From the NCBI GenBank assembly GCA_047495785.1, contig JBLDXI010000030.1, positions 62,001 to 126,000 on the forward strand: a stretch of DNA of 64,000 nucleotides, given 5' to 3'. The stretch comes from Lepidodermella squamata (lineage: Eukaryota; Gastrotricha). The notes under the pieces were generated by a model. That model saw only the letters and a list, made by a program, of their open reading frames with translations. It ran no database searches and was not told where the DNA came from. A program made the position numbers and the translations under genes. Positions 41,782 to 52,899 of the stretch are shown in pieces. Within the stretch, counting starts at the first letter, position 1. Each line of letters opens with the position of its first letter.

Positions 41782-42990
41782 TTAACTCTTCATTTTTCCG
41801 AGCAAGTAGATGTCGATGATCAGGAGTAGCAACCCGCACGACCCATAGATAAAAACATCGATTAGTCGCATCAGCCTAACGCTTGGTAAATATTTAGCTT
41901 CCTTCCAAACAAGCCGCTTGAACCGAGAATGACTTGCCAAGCAATTAGTTATCAAAGAGTAGAAAGTAAGTACGACTCCAGCTGAAAGCTGAGTCATAAC
42001 AAAAACCAAAGCGTACGGAATGACGCTCGACCGCGGGATCATTTCAGTGATGCTTGCCTGAAGGACTGAGAAAGCAAGTAGCAGGGTGATGCAAAACATC
42101 GATCTATCGGGCGAATCGGGCGCGATGAATCCAGATCCGAAAAGCAAGGCTGAGAGGGAGAGGCATGGGTAGAATATGCTGACTAAATAGGCATCGGGCT
42201 TTCGTCGGATTTCTATCTGAAAGGACACTCGATCATACAGCTTGTCAGCGACCGCTGCGTATCGGACCGATGACCGATTCACGCTGAAACCAACCAGAGA
42301 CCAAACTGATGTCGAAGAAATGAATGGCGCATCCACTGTATCCGTTATACCAGAGGCATTCGCTAGTATATTCAAACGCTGGGTTGCGATACTATCATAC
42401 GATTCGAAGACTACAGAGCACTTCTGAAAGTCGAAGGGGAATTTATCTAGACTGATAGCAAGAGAAAAAAGATAGTAAATATTGTTGAAAAGAGATCGAA
42501 CTTACTCCAGCACGCAGACAGTGGAAAAGCTAACCGAAGCGGATACTGTTACGTAACCATCGTTTCTGACAGCAACGCCAGCCGAGTCTTGAAGAGCCTC
42601 TCGAAGAGATACCTCGGCGTTGCCATTAGCTAGGTAAATCGAAGGATTCCAAATCTCAGAATGCTCAACAGCAAATTTCGTGGTCCATCCCCAATCTTTA
42701 GGATCCCATTTCACGCAGGGGATTTGGTAGGCCATTACCATACTTAGAAGGATGTCGATTGTCTCATGAGGCTCGTCCAAGGCCCTTAGTCTTAGAGGGT
42801 TGAAGATGAATAGGATTTCGATCGTGTCATTGCCATTTTGAACAGGTCGCGCATTGCATAGAATGGTACATTGTTCGGCAAAATACCGTCTAAGCTGCTC
42901 TTCATGAGGCACAAACCTCGTTACATTTTGAGCAGCGGCCGTTGCTAGAACGGCAATGAGAACGAATGTTGTGAATCCCAATCTACCCAT
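41782..42990 (-). CDS. Cys-loop ligand-gated ion channel subunit, clade B, copy 11 (384 aa)
   Basis: Two exons, complement(join(41782..42451,42506..42990)), 54-nt intron. Signal peptide FTTFVLIAVLATAAA. Cys signatures AEQCTILCNARP, with an additional Cys four residues later, and QIPCVKW, where the usual His of the HPC signature is Ile. The Cys-loop has FPFDFQKC. The loop B position is Tyr. M2: Pro -2', Asp -1', Arg 0', Ser 1', Met 2', Leu 9', Glu 20'. It is very close to copy 12 (shared phrase IAPDSPDRSMFCITLLLAFS), a recent tandem pair. Confidence 0.9.
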
Positions 42991-43375
42991 CAGTCAGAAA
43001 TGGGTTATTACTATGGTTATGACTGCGATTCCAGCTTCGTGACATCATGAGCAAACAACGGAACCACTCTTAAATCCAGCACTATTAGTAATCACGTTCT
43101 GGCTGGATAACAACGCTGTTAGCTGAGATCAATCGATAACTCTGACGTGCAATACTGATTTAGCGATGCGACTCGTCAACTATAATATTTATTATTTTAC
43201 TAAATGCTATTTGTTCCATTGCGAAGTTAACGCCACCGATATGATGGCCGTTCTGCTATTCCAATGGACCGAAATATGTTACAAGATTAGTTAGTCGCTG
43301 CCTTCAAAATCACCTGATGATTGGAAGGGTTCTCAGGAGATTGAGACTCCATAATATTAGTGATCAAATTGTTCA
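42991..43375. other. Intergenic between copies 11 and 12
   Basis: 5' flank of copy 11 and 3' flank of copy 12. An 83-codon minus-strand frame at 43287-43538 partly overlaps copy 12 in another frame and is not called. Confidence 0.35.
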
Positions 43376-44561
43376 TTAACTCATCATTCGTGAGAGTAAG
43401 TAAATGTCTATGATCAGAAGTAGAACTCCACACGATCCGTAGATTAAAGCGTCGATCACTCGAATGAGCGTAACGCCTGGCAAATATTTTGTTCCCTGCA
43501 AAACACGACGCTGGTATCGAGATCGCATAGCCAAGCAATTAGTTATCAAAGAGTAGAAAGTAAGTACGACTCCAGCTGAAAGCTGAGTCATAACAAATAC
43601 CAAAGCGTACGGAATGACGCTTGATCGCGGGATCATCTCAATAATGCTAGTCTGAAGGACTGAGAAAGCGAGTAACAGGGTGATACAAAACATCGATCTA
43701 TCAGGCGAATCGGGCGCGATGAAGCCAGATCCGAAAAGCAAAGCTGAAAGCGATAGGCATGGGTAAAATATATTGACCAAATAGGCGTCTGGCTTTCGTC
43801 GTATTTCGATCTGAAAAGACACTCGATCGAACAGCCTGCCGCTCATCGTGACGTATCCAACTGTGGACCGATTCACACTGAAACCAACTAGAGACCAAAC
43901 CGATGTCGGTGAGATGAATGGCGATTCTATCGTGTCTGCTATACCAGAAAAATTGGTATGTATGTCTAATCGCTGGACGTCTTTATTATGGTACGATTCG
44001 AACACTACGGAGCACTTTTGTGAGTCGAATGGAAATTTAACTAGACTGATAAAAGGGAACAGGTTTAAAGCAGCTTAGACGAGATCGAACTCACTCAAGC
44101 AAGCAGGTTGTGGAAAAGCTAACTGCGCTTGATAGCGTGACGGAACCATCTTGTCTAAAATCGAAGCCAGCCGAGTCTGGGAAAGTCTCTTGAAGAGAAA
44201 CAGCTGCGTTCCCATTCACGAGGTAGATTGAGGGGAACCAAGTGTCGACTTGCCGAACTGAGAATTGCGTTGTCCATCCCCAATCTTTAGGATCCCATTT
44301 CACGCAGGGGTGTTTGTAGGCCATCGCCATAGTGAGAAGAATGTCCATTGTCTCGTGGGGTTCGTTCACTTCTTTCAGTCTCAGTGGGTTGAACACGAAA
44401 ACAATGTGGATGGTTTCATTGCCCTCCAGAACAGGACGTGCAGTACTCTGAATGCTGCATTGCTTATAGAAATATCGCTTTAACTGCTCTCCGTGTGGCG
44501 TATACGAAAGATTCTGAGCAGCGGCCGATGCAATATAGGATGCAATGAGAAAGATTAACAT
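43376..44561 (-). CDS. Cys-loop ligand-gated ion channel subunit, clade B, copy 12 (378 aa)
   Basis: Two exons, complement(join(43376..44045,44095..44561)), 49-nt intron with GTGAGT donor. The frame is open to an ATG at 44603; 44561 is chosen because it starts the signal peptide (LIFLIASYIASAAAQ). Cys signatures YKQCSIQSTARP and KHPCVKW. The Cys-loop has FPFDSQKC. The loop B position is Tyr. M2 matches copy 11 (Asp -1', Arg 0', Leu 9', Glu 20'). The linker between M3 and M4 (MRSRYQRRVLQGTKYLPG) is basic. The MITE copy A lies ~130 bp upstream of its start. Confidence 0.9.
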
Positions 44562-44690
44562 TTTTGTAATGCCGAAACTGTCGAAAACTGCGATCTTTGG
44601 CATGAGGTTGACGGATTATCGGAGTTTCGCCTCTGTGTACTTTTACGATCTACGTCGAAATTGTGCAAACAACGGAACCACTCAAAACAA

Positions 44691-45021
44691 TGCAGCACAG
44701 AGAGCGGAGTACCGCTAGGGATCGTAGGGATCATCCTTACCAGTTTAAACGGTCCGCAAGGTGAAGTCAGTCAAAGTAGAAGTAGGAAAGGGGCCCTTTG
44801 GTCTTCGGGCGGAGTACATGGAGTAGGACGGGTATCGTACCCCCAGTTCAGCAAGCTAAAGTGGAAAAACCCCTAAAAACCACCCTTTGGTCATAAATTT
44901 GGGGCCCGAAAAAATCCCATAATTCGAGGATCCTACTTCGCGCACTGCAAAGGGGGTACCCTTATGTCGATTTTCCTTATCCTAGCCAGTTCTTCAATTC
45001 TACTTCGCTCTCTGATGCAGC
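44691..45021. mobile_element. MITE-like dispersed element, copy A (longest)
   Basis: Ends are inverted repeats (tgcagcacagagagcggagt at the left; cttcgctctctgatgcag at the right). Internal blocks recur at 36.5 and 50.7 kb (agtaccgctagggat, tagggatcatcc, tatgtcgatttt). It has no coding capacity. The left end lies in the 5' flank of channel copy 12. Non-autonomous DNA transposon is the likely class; no clear target duplication could be assigned by eye. Confidence 0.7.
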
Positions 45022-45389
45022 GCTATGCGGCGATCTTACTGCTGGGACTACTTGGGTGTTTTCAAATTCAGCCATTAGCCATTGCTTGGCTAGTTACTCT
45101 CAGGTAAAATCCGCATCTCATGATTGATAAAGAAATTCTTTAATTACCTATAAATGTCAGAGACAGCTATCGACTCACTTCTCATGTCGGCTACTTGGTG
45201 GAGGACATATATTTGCTTTTGTCGAAAACACCTTGCTGAAATCGCAGCTTTCCAATTAGGTGAATAGCAAAAATTTGATAATGAGGATGCGGTGTGATAA
45301 CGACTTGAATCTGATACAAGGCGCACACGGTCTCTTTATTGTCTCCACATTCATGTTCTAATTCTTTCAATTAAATAAAGTCTCAAGAT
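45022..45389. other. Intergenic, no gene seen
   Basis: 3' flank of channel copy 13. A 60-codon minus-strand frame at 45144-45326 has no recognisable feature. Confidence 0.3.
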
Positions 45390-46567
45390 TCAACTGAGCA
45401 TTCTAGCAAGATAATACAAATCAGCTATCAGTAAAAGAGAAGAAATTGTAGTAATGAATAACACATCAAGTTGCCGAATAAAACTAAAAGATTTCGATAT
45501 GAAACAAGTTTTCACTTTCACCCGACTCAGAATACATGCGAGCAATGCGTAAGCAGTACAAACGATTGAGGTTACGTAATGAGCGGTTACAACACAAACT
45601 GCATATGGGATGGAACTTGAAGTAGGTATCAGTTCTACTAGGGACGATTGCAGGACAGAAAAAGCTAGTAAAATTGTCACGCAGTACATAGGCCTGTCCG
45701 GAGCTTCCGGGTCTAGAAAGATGAAGCCCAGCAGAACGAAGGATAGAGAGAAACTAGGCAGGAATATGTTGATGATGAAACTCAACGGTTTCCTGACGAA
45801 GCAAAACTCGACTAGGACTCTGTCGTAGGTATCTGATGAAATGTTTGGGTCGTATCGAACCTCCTTATCAGCTACTTTGAAGTAATCCAAGCTCCATACT
45901 GATGTCCTTGGAATAAATGGACTGCTCTCGGACTGCTGAATCGTTGAGTCGGGGTCAACTTTGAGGCTGACTTTATGATTCGGTGACCAAGATTCAACGT
46001 CGATTGTGCAGACGTGACTATCAAATGGGAATTTTTCCACGCTGAAATACAACATAAAATTAATGAGCTTCATAAATCAGGAAAGACTTACTCGAAATTG
46101 CAGTAGGTTGAGAAGCTTCCCATGGGTAATAGATAGACACTGCCATCGGAGTAGAAATTGATTATTCCAGAATTTTCGATGAAGTTTTTGAAGGACACTT
46201 CATTGTAGCCGTTAATTAGATAAATATTAGGGTACCATGTTGTGTAATAATCCACAGTGAACTCCGGGGCGTTGTTCCACTCTGATTCATTCCAAGCCAC
46301 GCATGGGTGGCTCCAAATGGCGTATACACCCATCATGACTGTGAGCCTCTCATCAGGTACGTTGATCTCGACAAGCCGAATTGGATTGAAGCCAATTTCT
46401 ACCTTGGTTGGCTCACTGTAGTTCATCGTAGGCCTCAGTTTGGAGGCAATGCCGCATTCCTTCTCGAAATGTTGCTTCAACTGCTCAGCTTTTGGCATGA
46501 AATCAGCTTTCATCTGACCTAGACAAAATATCACTATGAAGAATCTCCCAGTAGTTACCACGAACAT
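45390..46567 (-). CDS. Cys-loop ligand-gated ion channel subunit, clade D, copy 13 (375 aa)
   Basis: Two exons, complement(join(45390..46041,46092..46567)), 50-nt intron. An in-frame ATG at 46666 would add 33 residues; 46567 is chosen because it directly precedes a signal-like segment (GRFFIVIFCLG). Cys signatures KECGIASKLRP and SHPCVAW. The Cys-loop has FPFDSHVC. Loop B Trp is present (DVESWS). M2: Pro -2', Asp -1', Arg 0', Leu 9', Glu 20'. The M3-M4 linker is short (LSRVKVKTCFISKSF). By eye it stands between clades C and D, and physically it marks the border between those blocks. Confidence 0.88.
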
Positions 46568-46630
46568 TTTCAATGAAAATAGACTTATGAAGCGGATAGC
46601 GGATACGCAAAATGGCGGAAAAATAATTGT

Positions 46631-46637
46631 TTTTATA
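46631..46637 (-). promoter_or_regulatory. TATA-like box upstream of copy 13
   Basis: TATAAAA on the minus strand ~65 bp before the chosen ATG of copy 13. If used, transcription would start ~35 nt before that ATG, which would exclude the longer upstream start. Prediction only. Confidence 0.3.
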
Positions 46638-47483
46638 CAAAAAGGTAGCCCTACGACACTCGCCAAGACTTGAAATCAATAAATGGCTTGATGATATAGG
46701 TGGGAGTTGCAAGTAAAATGATATTTACAGAGCATTGGCTTTGGTTTAACCTGTATCACTATTTATTTTACCTAGAATTTATTTTCGTTTTCGATTATTC
46801 CAGCATTCTTGCTAGGAAATAAAAATCTGCAATCACTAGGATACTCGTTGCTACAGATATAAAAACATCATCAATTCTGCGTATGAAGCTGTCAATCGGG
46901 ATTGAAATGCACTTCGGCCGACTTGAATACGGCGGGCCCTTCTGAGAAGCCAGGTAGCAAACTACCAATGAATATAGCGTGCATGAGATTGCAGCTATGT
47001 AATTGACAGTCACAATCCACACTGCGTAAGGTATGACACTGGAACTCGGGTTCAAATCGATAATAGACGATTGGAGTACGGAAAATGCCAGCAGGATAGT
47101 CACGCAATACATTGGCCTATCGGGCGCTCCTGGTTCCATGAAAAAGAAACCTAAGAGAACAATTGATATGCTGAAACTCGGCAGGAAATTATTCACGATG
47201 TAGCTGGTTGGTTTGCGTGTGAAACTGAATTCGACGCTGGCTCGGTGGAAATGGCTGGGAGAGATGATGTCTTCGTATTTTATGATCGCGTTTTTCGTCT
47301 GTAAACCAGTTAGTTGCCGCACTGATTTCGACGCCACAAAAGGACTGTTATCGGCCTGTTGTATCACCGTGTGTTCAGTAGCTGCCAGAGTCATTGTCTT
47401 ATTGCTATTCCACGATTCTATATCCACTGCGCAAACTTGCTTGTCGAACGGAAATTTCTCAACCCTGTCCGAAAAAGAGACAT

Positions 47484-47537
47484 CCGACATTGCGTTGAGC
47501 GTTGAGGGAGCCGACATTGCGTTGAGCGTTGAGGGAG
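47484..47537. repeat. 27-bp perfect tandem duplication in the copy 14 intron
   Basis: Units 47484-47510 and 47511-47537 are identical (start ccgacattgcgttgagcg). Paralogous introns lack it. It explains most of the extra intron length. Confidence 0.9.
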
Positions 47538-47864
47538 CGTGAAAATTGTAACTTACTCAAAATTGCAGTAAACTGAAAATAGGCCCAAAGGTCCTACTGA
47601 AATACACCTTTTCGTTATCCTTGAAAATGTCTTTTAATGTAACTTCATCATAACCATTTGCGATGTATACATCTGGGTACCACGTAGAAGACGCCTCAAT
47701 GTAGAAGTAATCCACGCCGTCCCAATCTGTTGCGTTCCAATGAACGCAGGGATGTTCCCAGAAGAAATTGGCCGACATCATTACTGCGAAACGCTCCTCG
47801 GGTATGTTAAGCTCGACCAAGCGAATAGGGATGAACTGCACATCTATGTCGATGCTACAGTGAG

Positions 47865-47935
47865 GCGCCTTTGATTGCTAATAATCCTTGAGATTGATTG
47901 CAAGCCGGTATAAAATAAATAAATAAATAAAATTT
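47865..47935. mobile_element. Small insertion with an A/T tetramer tail
   Basis: Sequence absent from the paralogous exon of copy 17, containing an (AAAT)n-like tract at one end. A simple-repeat tail of this kind is common at the 3' end of non-LTR elements or SINEs, but the insert is too short to classify. Confidence 0.45.
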
Positions 47936-48122
47936 CGTTGAATCTCTTCAGCGGGCGGAACTTGGAATTGAGGCTGCAATCCTTTTCAGAGTGCTGCCTC
48001 AATGCTTCAGCTGGTGGTACGAATACCGCTGAGGAAAACTGCAAGATGAGAAAAACAAGGATGAGACATTCTGTTTCCATTTTTAATCCTCTTGGCCCAT
48101 TCATTATTAGAATTAGCCCCAT

Positions 48123-48630
48123 GCGTTAGCTAAATGCTATGCTAAAATAAATAATTGCAACGATCCATTTCCGATTGAGCCATGTGACGTAGTTAACCTG
48201 AAATCCCGATCCCTACCAAATACTTAGTATCGCGAGTATTGAAAATGCCATTTTTTATGCGAGCTAACTGAAGGTAGTCGCTGTCGCGATTCGAGGTGCA
48301 CTTTGACTAATCAACTTCACTCTATGTACTTTTTTACATTTTTCTCATTTTGTTGACTTTATTCGACGTAATGCGATTATGGGACACATAAAGATATAAC
48401 GTTAGATGCTGAATATGTCTGGCTCAGATAAAAAGAGAATGCGGCTATTGATAAAAGACTTAATTAAATTTATAGTTGACATTGTAAGCTTGGCCCTGAC
48501 TAGGACCTTTTCTCTTCGCTGCAGATCCCAATGAATGCACACAAGGCACAAAATCTTGGAAAGTGAAAGTCAGTAATTGATTTTCCAAGTAAACTCATTC
48601 CACAATGACTGATTATTCACATAATTACTG
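48123..48630. other. Intergenic between copies 14 and 15
   Basis: The right flank of copy 14 shares the phrase ccatgtgacgtag with the flank of copy 17 (56738-56750), so the two loci were duplicated together with upstream DNA. No gene seen. Confidence 0.4.
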
Positions 48631-49813
48631 CTATTCGAGCATCCTGCCTATGAAGTAGAAATCTGCGATGACTAAAAGGCCAGTGACAGTCGTGATGAAA
48701 ATGACATCAATCCGTCGCATGTAACCAAGGGATGAAATATTCTTAAAACACTTCAGGACCACTGGCAAATCTTCCAGTGATGTCAAGTAGCAAGCAACTA
48801 GAGAGTAGAGAGTGCAAACAATTGAAGTAATATAATTAGCCGTCACGATGCACACAGCGTAAGGTATGACACTCGAACTCGGAATGATATCAACAATAGA
48901 CGATTGGAGTACAGAAAATGCTAGCAGAATAGTCACGCAATAAACAGGCCGATCGGCTGCATCTGGCTCCATGAAAATAAAGCCTAGAAGGACAACAGAT
49001 AGGCTGAAACTTGGTAGGAATATGTTGACGATGTAGCTGATTGGATTGCGAACAAACAAAAACTCGACATAGGCCCGATGAAAGTGATTCAGAGAAATGA
49101 TTGCGTCGTATTTTATCAACTCGCCAGCAACCCGATAACCGGCGAGACTCCAAACTGACGTAGCTGTAATGAAAGGACTATCATCCGATTGTTGTATCAC
49201 CGTATTAGGATCAGCGGTTAAAACCATGGTTGAGTTGCCGTCCCAAGATTCGACGCCAACTGAACAAACGTGGCGATCGAATGGAAATTTGCTGACGCTG
49301 GGTGATATTTAAGATACATCAGGCATTATTGGATGAATTAGGAACTTACTCGAAATGGCAATAGACCGTGAAGCAGCCCAAGGGCATCAACGCAACCTCG
49401 CCCCCACTGTAGAAATAAGTCTTCTCGAAATCTTCGAAGATATTTCGAAATGAGACGTCATTGTAGCCGTTTACTATATAGACGTGGGGATGCCATGTCG
49501 ATGAGTGCTCAACAAAAAAAAAGGACGCGTTGCCCCAGTCTGAGGCATTCCAATGAACGCAGGGGTGTTGCCAGAAGAAATTCACTGTCATCATAACGGA
49601 TAGCCGTTCCTCGGGTACGTTGATCTCAATCAAGCGTATCGGGATGAACTGCACTGTTACATTAATAGGTGTTTCCGGGTTTTGAAGTGGTCGGAACATT
49701 GAATTGAGGCTGCACTCTGTCTCGAAGTGTTGCTTCAGTGCCTCTGCATACGGGACGAATATCGCTGAAGAGAATTGACAAATTAGTGCCAGTGAAAGTA
49801 ATCGGACCCACAT
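48631..49813 (-). CDS. Cys-loop ligand-gated ion channel subunit, clade D, copy 15 (376 aa)
   Basis: Two exons, complement(join(48631..49297,49350..49813)), 52-nt intron. Signal peptide RLLSLALICQFSSA. Cys signatures TECSLNSMFRP and QHPCVHW. The Cys-loop reads DVSKFPFDRHVC, with Ser for the usual Glu. Loop B Trp is present (GVESWD). M2: Ala -2', Asp -1', Arg 0', Leu 9', Asp 20'. The M3-M4 linker (SLEDLPVVLKCFKNISSLGY) is less basic than in other clades. A TATA-like box lies ~30 bp before the ATG. Confidence 0.9.
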
Positions 49814-49841
49814 TCCTGCTGCTATAGACCCGAAATTTGAC

Positions 49842-49849
49842 TTTATATA
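49842..49849 (-). promoter_or_regulatory. TATA-like box upstream of copy 15
   Basis: TATATAAA on the minus strand, 29-36 bp before the ATG of copy 15. With usual spacing, transcription would begin almost at the start codon, giving a very short leader. Prediction only. Confidence 0.3.
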
Positions 49850-50151
49850 ATCTAAGCTTCAAGACTTAACTTAACCGAAACCTACGGATCAGAATCCAAT
49901 ATAAACTTTTTTTATTATTTCGAAATCGATAAATCTAAATCAAAAACATCCGCAAAAATTTCACAAGTGCGCTGAATTTTAATTTTGCAGCCTCTCAAAC
50001 TGAACTTTCATAGCGCATGCTTTGTCTGTTTGCCCCTTGCGACAATACAGTTGAACAAAAGCGAAAATGAATAGGACAATGATATGTCTCTCCAGAGTTT
50101 GTTTTGTCAAAGAAACCTAGGTCAAAAGGACACAAGGAGACCTAGGGCATT
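49850..50151. other. Intergenic, no gene seen
   Basis: AT-rich 5' flank of copy 15. No repeat or frame of note. Confidence 0.3.
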
Positions 50152-50319
50152 CCCATAGCAACATTTTGCACTTTTATAATTAATTATGCAAATGAGTGTG
50201 AGAAAAACAAAAAACAAGATTTTTCCTCGAACCGTTTGCTGGCAAATTTTTCTTGTATCCTGCTTTTCTCAAACTAATTTGCATAATTAATTATAAAAGT
50301 GCAAATTGTTGCCACGGGT
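50152..50319. mobile_element. 168-bp element with ~52-bp inverted ends
   Basis: The left arm (50152-50203) and right arm (50267-50319) are near reverse complements, sharing tttgcacttttataattaat and atgcaaat. The outer ends (cccatagcaaca / tgttgccacggg) also match as inverted repeats. It has no coding capacity; a miniature inverted-repeat element is the best call. Confidence 0.75.
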
Positions 50320-50479
50320 TCGGGTTGGTTTATTATTTATTTTATCATTTTTTTGCTAAGAATATTCGATCCGTTTATGAGATAACTATTCCAGCTTTCT
50401 TGAAGCGTAATATTTTATGGAATAGCGAAATCATTTCCGAGTTGAGATCTTCTCTAAGCCAAGCGTCAGACATCTATGC

Positions 50480-50722
50480 ACTTCAGCCTCCTCGAATACA
50501 GCGGACTATTTTCAGAAGCCAGGTAGCAAACTAACAATGAATATAGCGTGCATGAAATTGCAGCTATGTGATTGATAGTCACAATCCACACAGCGTAGGG
50601 TATGACACTGGAACTCGGTATCAAATCGATAATAGACGATTGGAGTACGGAAAACGCTAGCAGGATAGTCACGCAATACACTGGTCTATCGGGCGCTCCT
50701 GGTTCTATGAATATAAAAGCTA
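50480..50722 (-). pseudogene. Relic of a clade D channel (M1 end to M3)
   Basis: The minus-strand frame reads FIFIEPGAPDRPVYCVTILL, then SIIDLIPSSSVIPYAVWIVT and a truncated linker ending KCIDV. M2 and M3 are intact, but M1, the ligand domain and M4 are missing. The 5' side of the fragment is cut by MITE copy C. Clearly a dead tandem copy close to copy 17. Confidence 0.88.
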
Positions 50723-50822
50723 GGGAAGTACCGCTAGAGATGGTAGGGATCATCCCTCCCAGTTCCATCGGTTTGTACGGTGAGCTCAGTCAAATCCCTA
50801 CCAAATCCGCGGTCCTACTTTG
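50723..50822. mobile_element. MITE-like dispersed element, copy C
   Basis: Contains gtaccgctagagat, gtagggatcatccctcccagt, tgagctcagtcaaatc and cgcggtcctactt, shared with copies A and B. It abuts the truncated channel relic at its M1 region. Confidence 0.65.
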
Positions 50823-50935
50823 ATCTAGGATTTCAACTCAAGATACATCAACTAAACAAAGTTCGGATAACTGACGAACCTTCGTTGTTTCAATTCTATG
50901 ACATCTTTTTATCGACAACTTTCTCATTTTCAGGC

Positions 50936-52111
50936 TCAGTACATTATTTCTACCATGATGTGAGTGTCAATAATCACCATAGCGAGAAGGGCACTTCCGT
51001 AAAAAACTGCGTCTAGTAGACGGATTGCTGTGAACTTGCATTTCCGAACTTTGAACGAAAGCCTTTCGGCCAGTTCGCATGTTAGCAGAGCGTAGAGAGT
51101 CATGAAAATTCCAACGCCGAGTTGAACCACCAAGAAAATGAGAGCCCATGGAATTTGACTGGTCTTTGGAATCATCTCGCTAACATTGGACTGGTAGACA
51201 GCAATAGCCAGTACAACAGTGCAGCAGAATACAGGCCTATCAGGCGAGTCGGGTGGGATGAAAACTGATCCGAACAACAGAAGCATTAACCCAATACATG
51301 GTAGGAAAATGTTGAGAATGTAAAGAGTCGGACGTCTGCTAATCTTGAAGGTATATGTCACGCGGTGATAGTACTTCAACGGCTCATCAGGGTAATTTGC
51401 CGCGAAAAATTCCGCGGTAACATTATCCAAATGCCACGCGCTAGATTTGCTGATGAATGAAGTCTCCTCGTCATTATCAATGATTGGCTTACTTGAGTCG
51501 TAGTTCAGATGAACACTGTTGTTGTTCAACAATGACTCGATCATTATGTCACAATGCTGGGTATCAGACGGAAATTTTTCCAAGCTATAGAAATAAATAA
51601 AGTGCGTTTTTGATGGGGTTGGAGCTATTTCTACTTACTTCAAGGGGCAATAGACTTCAATGGGCCCAGAAAGCGTAGTCGTTATTTCGCCACTATGGCT
51701 ATATCTCACGTATTGCCTCGATGATAAGAGGTCATCCATTTGGGGATTGCGAGCTGCGTTCACGATTCGGAGGGGTGGTAACCACGATTCATCGGCGTCG
51801 ATTTCAAACGATTTTGTGTCTTCCCATTCCGTTTTGTTCCAGCGAACGCATGGATGGTTCCAAAAAAGATAGAGCTCAGCCACAAGTGCGAATGTTTCTT
51901 GGACCTCTTGCAGTTCGATGAAACGAAACGGCCTGAAAATCATGCCCACTTCGACTGGGTCGCGAAATTTCGCGCTGTGACGGGACTTTTCTGAAACACC
52001 GCATTTCTCAATGAACAAAGCCCTCAACTGAGCGTCTTTAGGCCGCCAAGGATTGTCTCCAGAAGTTATCGCCACGCAATAAATCATAAATATTGAAAAT
52101 TTCGCAAACAT
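50936..52111 (-). CDS. Cys-loop ligand-gated ion channel subunit, clade E, copy 16 (373 aa)
   Basis: Two exons, complement(join(50936..51584,51639..52111)), 54-nt intron. The ATG at 52111 is chosen over one at 52126 because it aligns with the start of copy 18 (MFAKF...). Cys signatures EKCGVSEKSRH (clade E has RH where the others have RP) and NHPCVRW. The Cys-loop has FPSDTQHC, with Ser replacing the second Phe of FPFD. The loop B position is Leu, whereas its sisters keep Trp. M2: Pro -2', Asp -1', Arg 0', Cys 4', Cys 5', Leu 9', Glu 20'. Phrase SNVSEMIPKTSQIPWALIFL. The M3-M4 linker is short (ERLSFKVRKCKF). Confidence 0.9.
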
Positions 52112-52430
52112 TTCTTTATTAAGCACGCCGGCTTTTTCGGATTATCATATATGCTTGATGGACAGACTAAAAGCAGGGAAATGCAGAAATCGATTAAACT
52201 AACAAGCTAACAATATTGATGCATGTTCGCCTCCATCGTACAATTCCGGTTAATTGACCTTAAATGCGGATTGACTTTACTTCGGTTTTATTTGAGGTCT
52301 CAAATAGCGCTAATGTCTATTTAGAAGGTCGCGGAAGGTCTTTGAAAGATTCACCATGGTACCTTTCGTCTCAAACAAGTTCTGCCCGACATCTTTTAAC
52401 ATTCGAATATTCTATTGGCTTGCGCTCAGC
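52112..52430. other. Intergenic, no gene seen
   Basis: 5' flank of copy 16. It shares upstream phrases with the flanks of copies 18 and 19 (gcagaaatcgattaaactaac; tgaggtctcaaa), so duplications carried upstream DNA along. Confidence 0.35.
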
Positions 52431-52680
52431 CCATTATCTCTAACATGATGTAAGAATAAATAATCGCAATAGCTAGAAGGGCAGTTCCGTAAAAAAACAA
52501 TATATTGAGCAAACGAATCGCTGTCATTCAGCGTTTCCCTACTTCGAACGAAATTCTGCCGGCTAAATTATAAGAAATTCCCTGCAGTCATAACGGAGAG
52601 CCGCTCCTTGGGCGGATGGGGAATGGGGATATACTGCACGGTGACCTCGATAGGTCTGTTTTCACACGACCGCGCGGCTG
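52431..52680 (-). pseudogene. Two fused channel relics (clade E M4 end and clade D loop D region)
   Basis: 52431-52566 matches the M4 end of copy 19 (ttatctctaacatgatg, gggcagttccgtaaaa). It is joined directly to 52568-52680, which reads VTVQYIPIPHPPKERLSVMT and AGNF, a decayed copy of the exon 1 region VTVQFIPIRLIEINVPEERL of clade D. The two pieces belong to different clades and opposite ends of a gene, so a deletion or unequal crossover joined them. Confidence 0.75.
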
Positions 52681-52899
52681 CGCGACCAAGGCCGGAAACA
52701 AATATGCGGACTTTGCCCTTGATCACATGATTGCAAAGTCGCCCTATAATATATTGCATTAAGGAGCATTTCCATGAGAGTGACTTATGAAAGGGGATTC
52801 GCATAACTGTTTTGAGGAAAAATAATAGTTTTCACAAGGATAGTCATTAAAATCGTGATAAGATTTAAAATCAATATGGCCCGATGAATACTATGATAA

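Larger units (their letters stand above)
46795..48080 (-). pseudogene. Clade D channel copy 14, exon 1 disrupted
   Basis: Exon 2 (46795-47464) is open and complete (FPFDKQVCAVDIESW to FYFLARMLE; Asp 20', with Asn replacing the usual Ile in DLNPSSS). Exon 1 (47557-48080) has two lesions compared with copy 17. First, ~70 bp of foreign sequence with an aaataaataaataaat tract (about 47865-47935) sits after FRPLKRFNE, introducing stops. Second, ~20 bp is missing after KVYFS (47595-47615), shifting the frame into SRTFGPIFSLLQF. The intron is 92 nt, longer than in any other copy, because it holds a 27-bp perfect tandem duplication. The gene cannot make a full channel. Confidence 0.85.
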
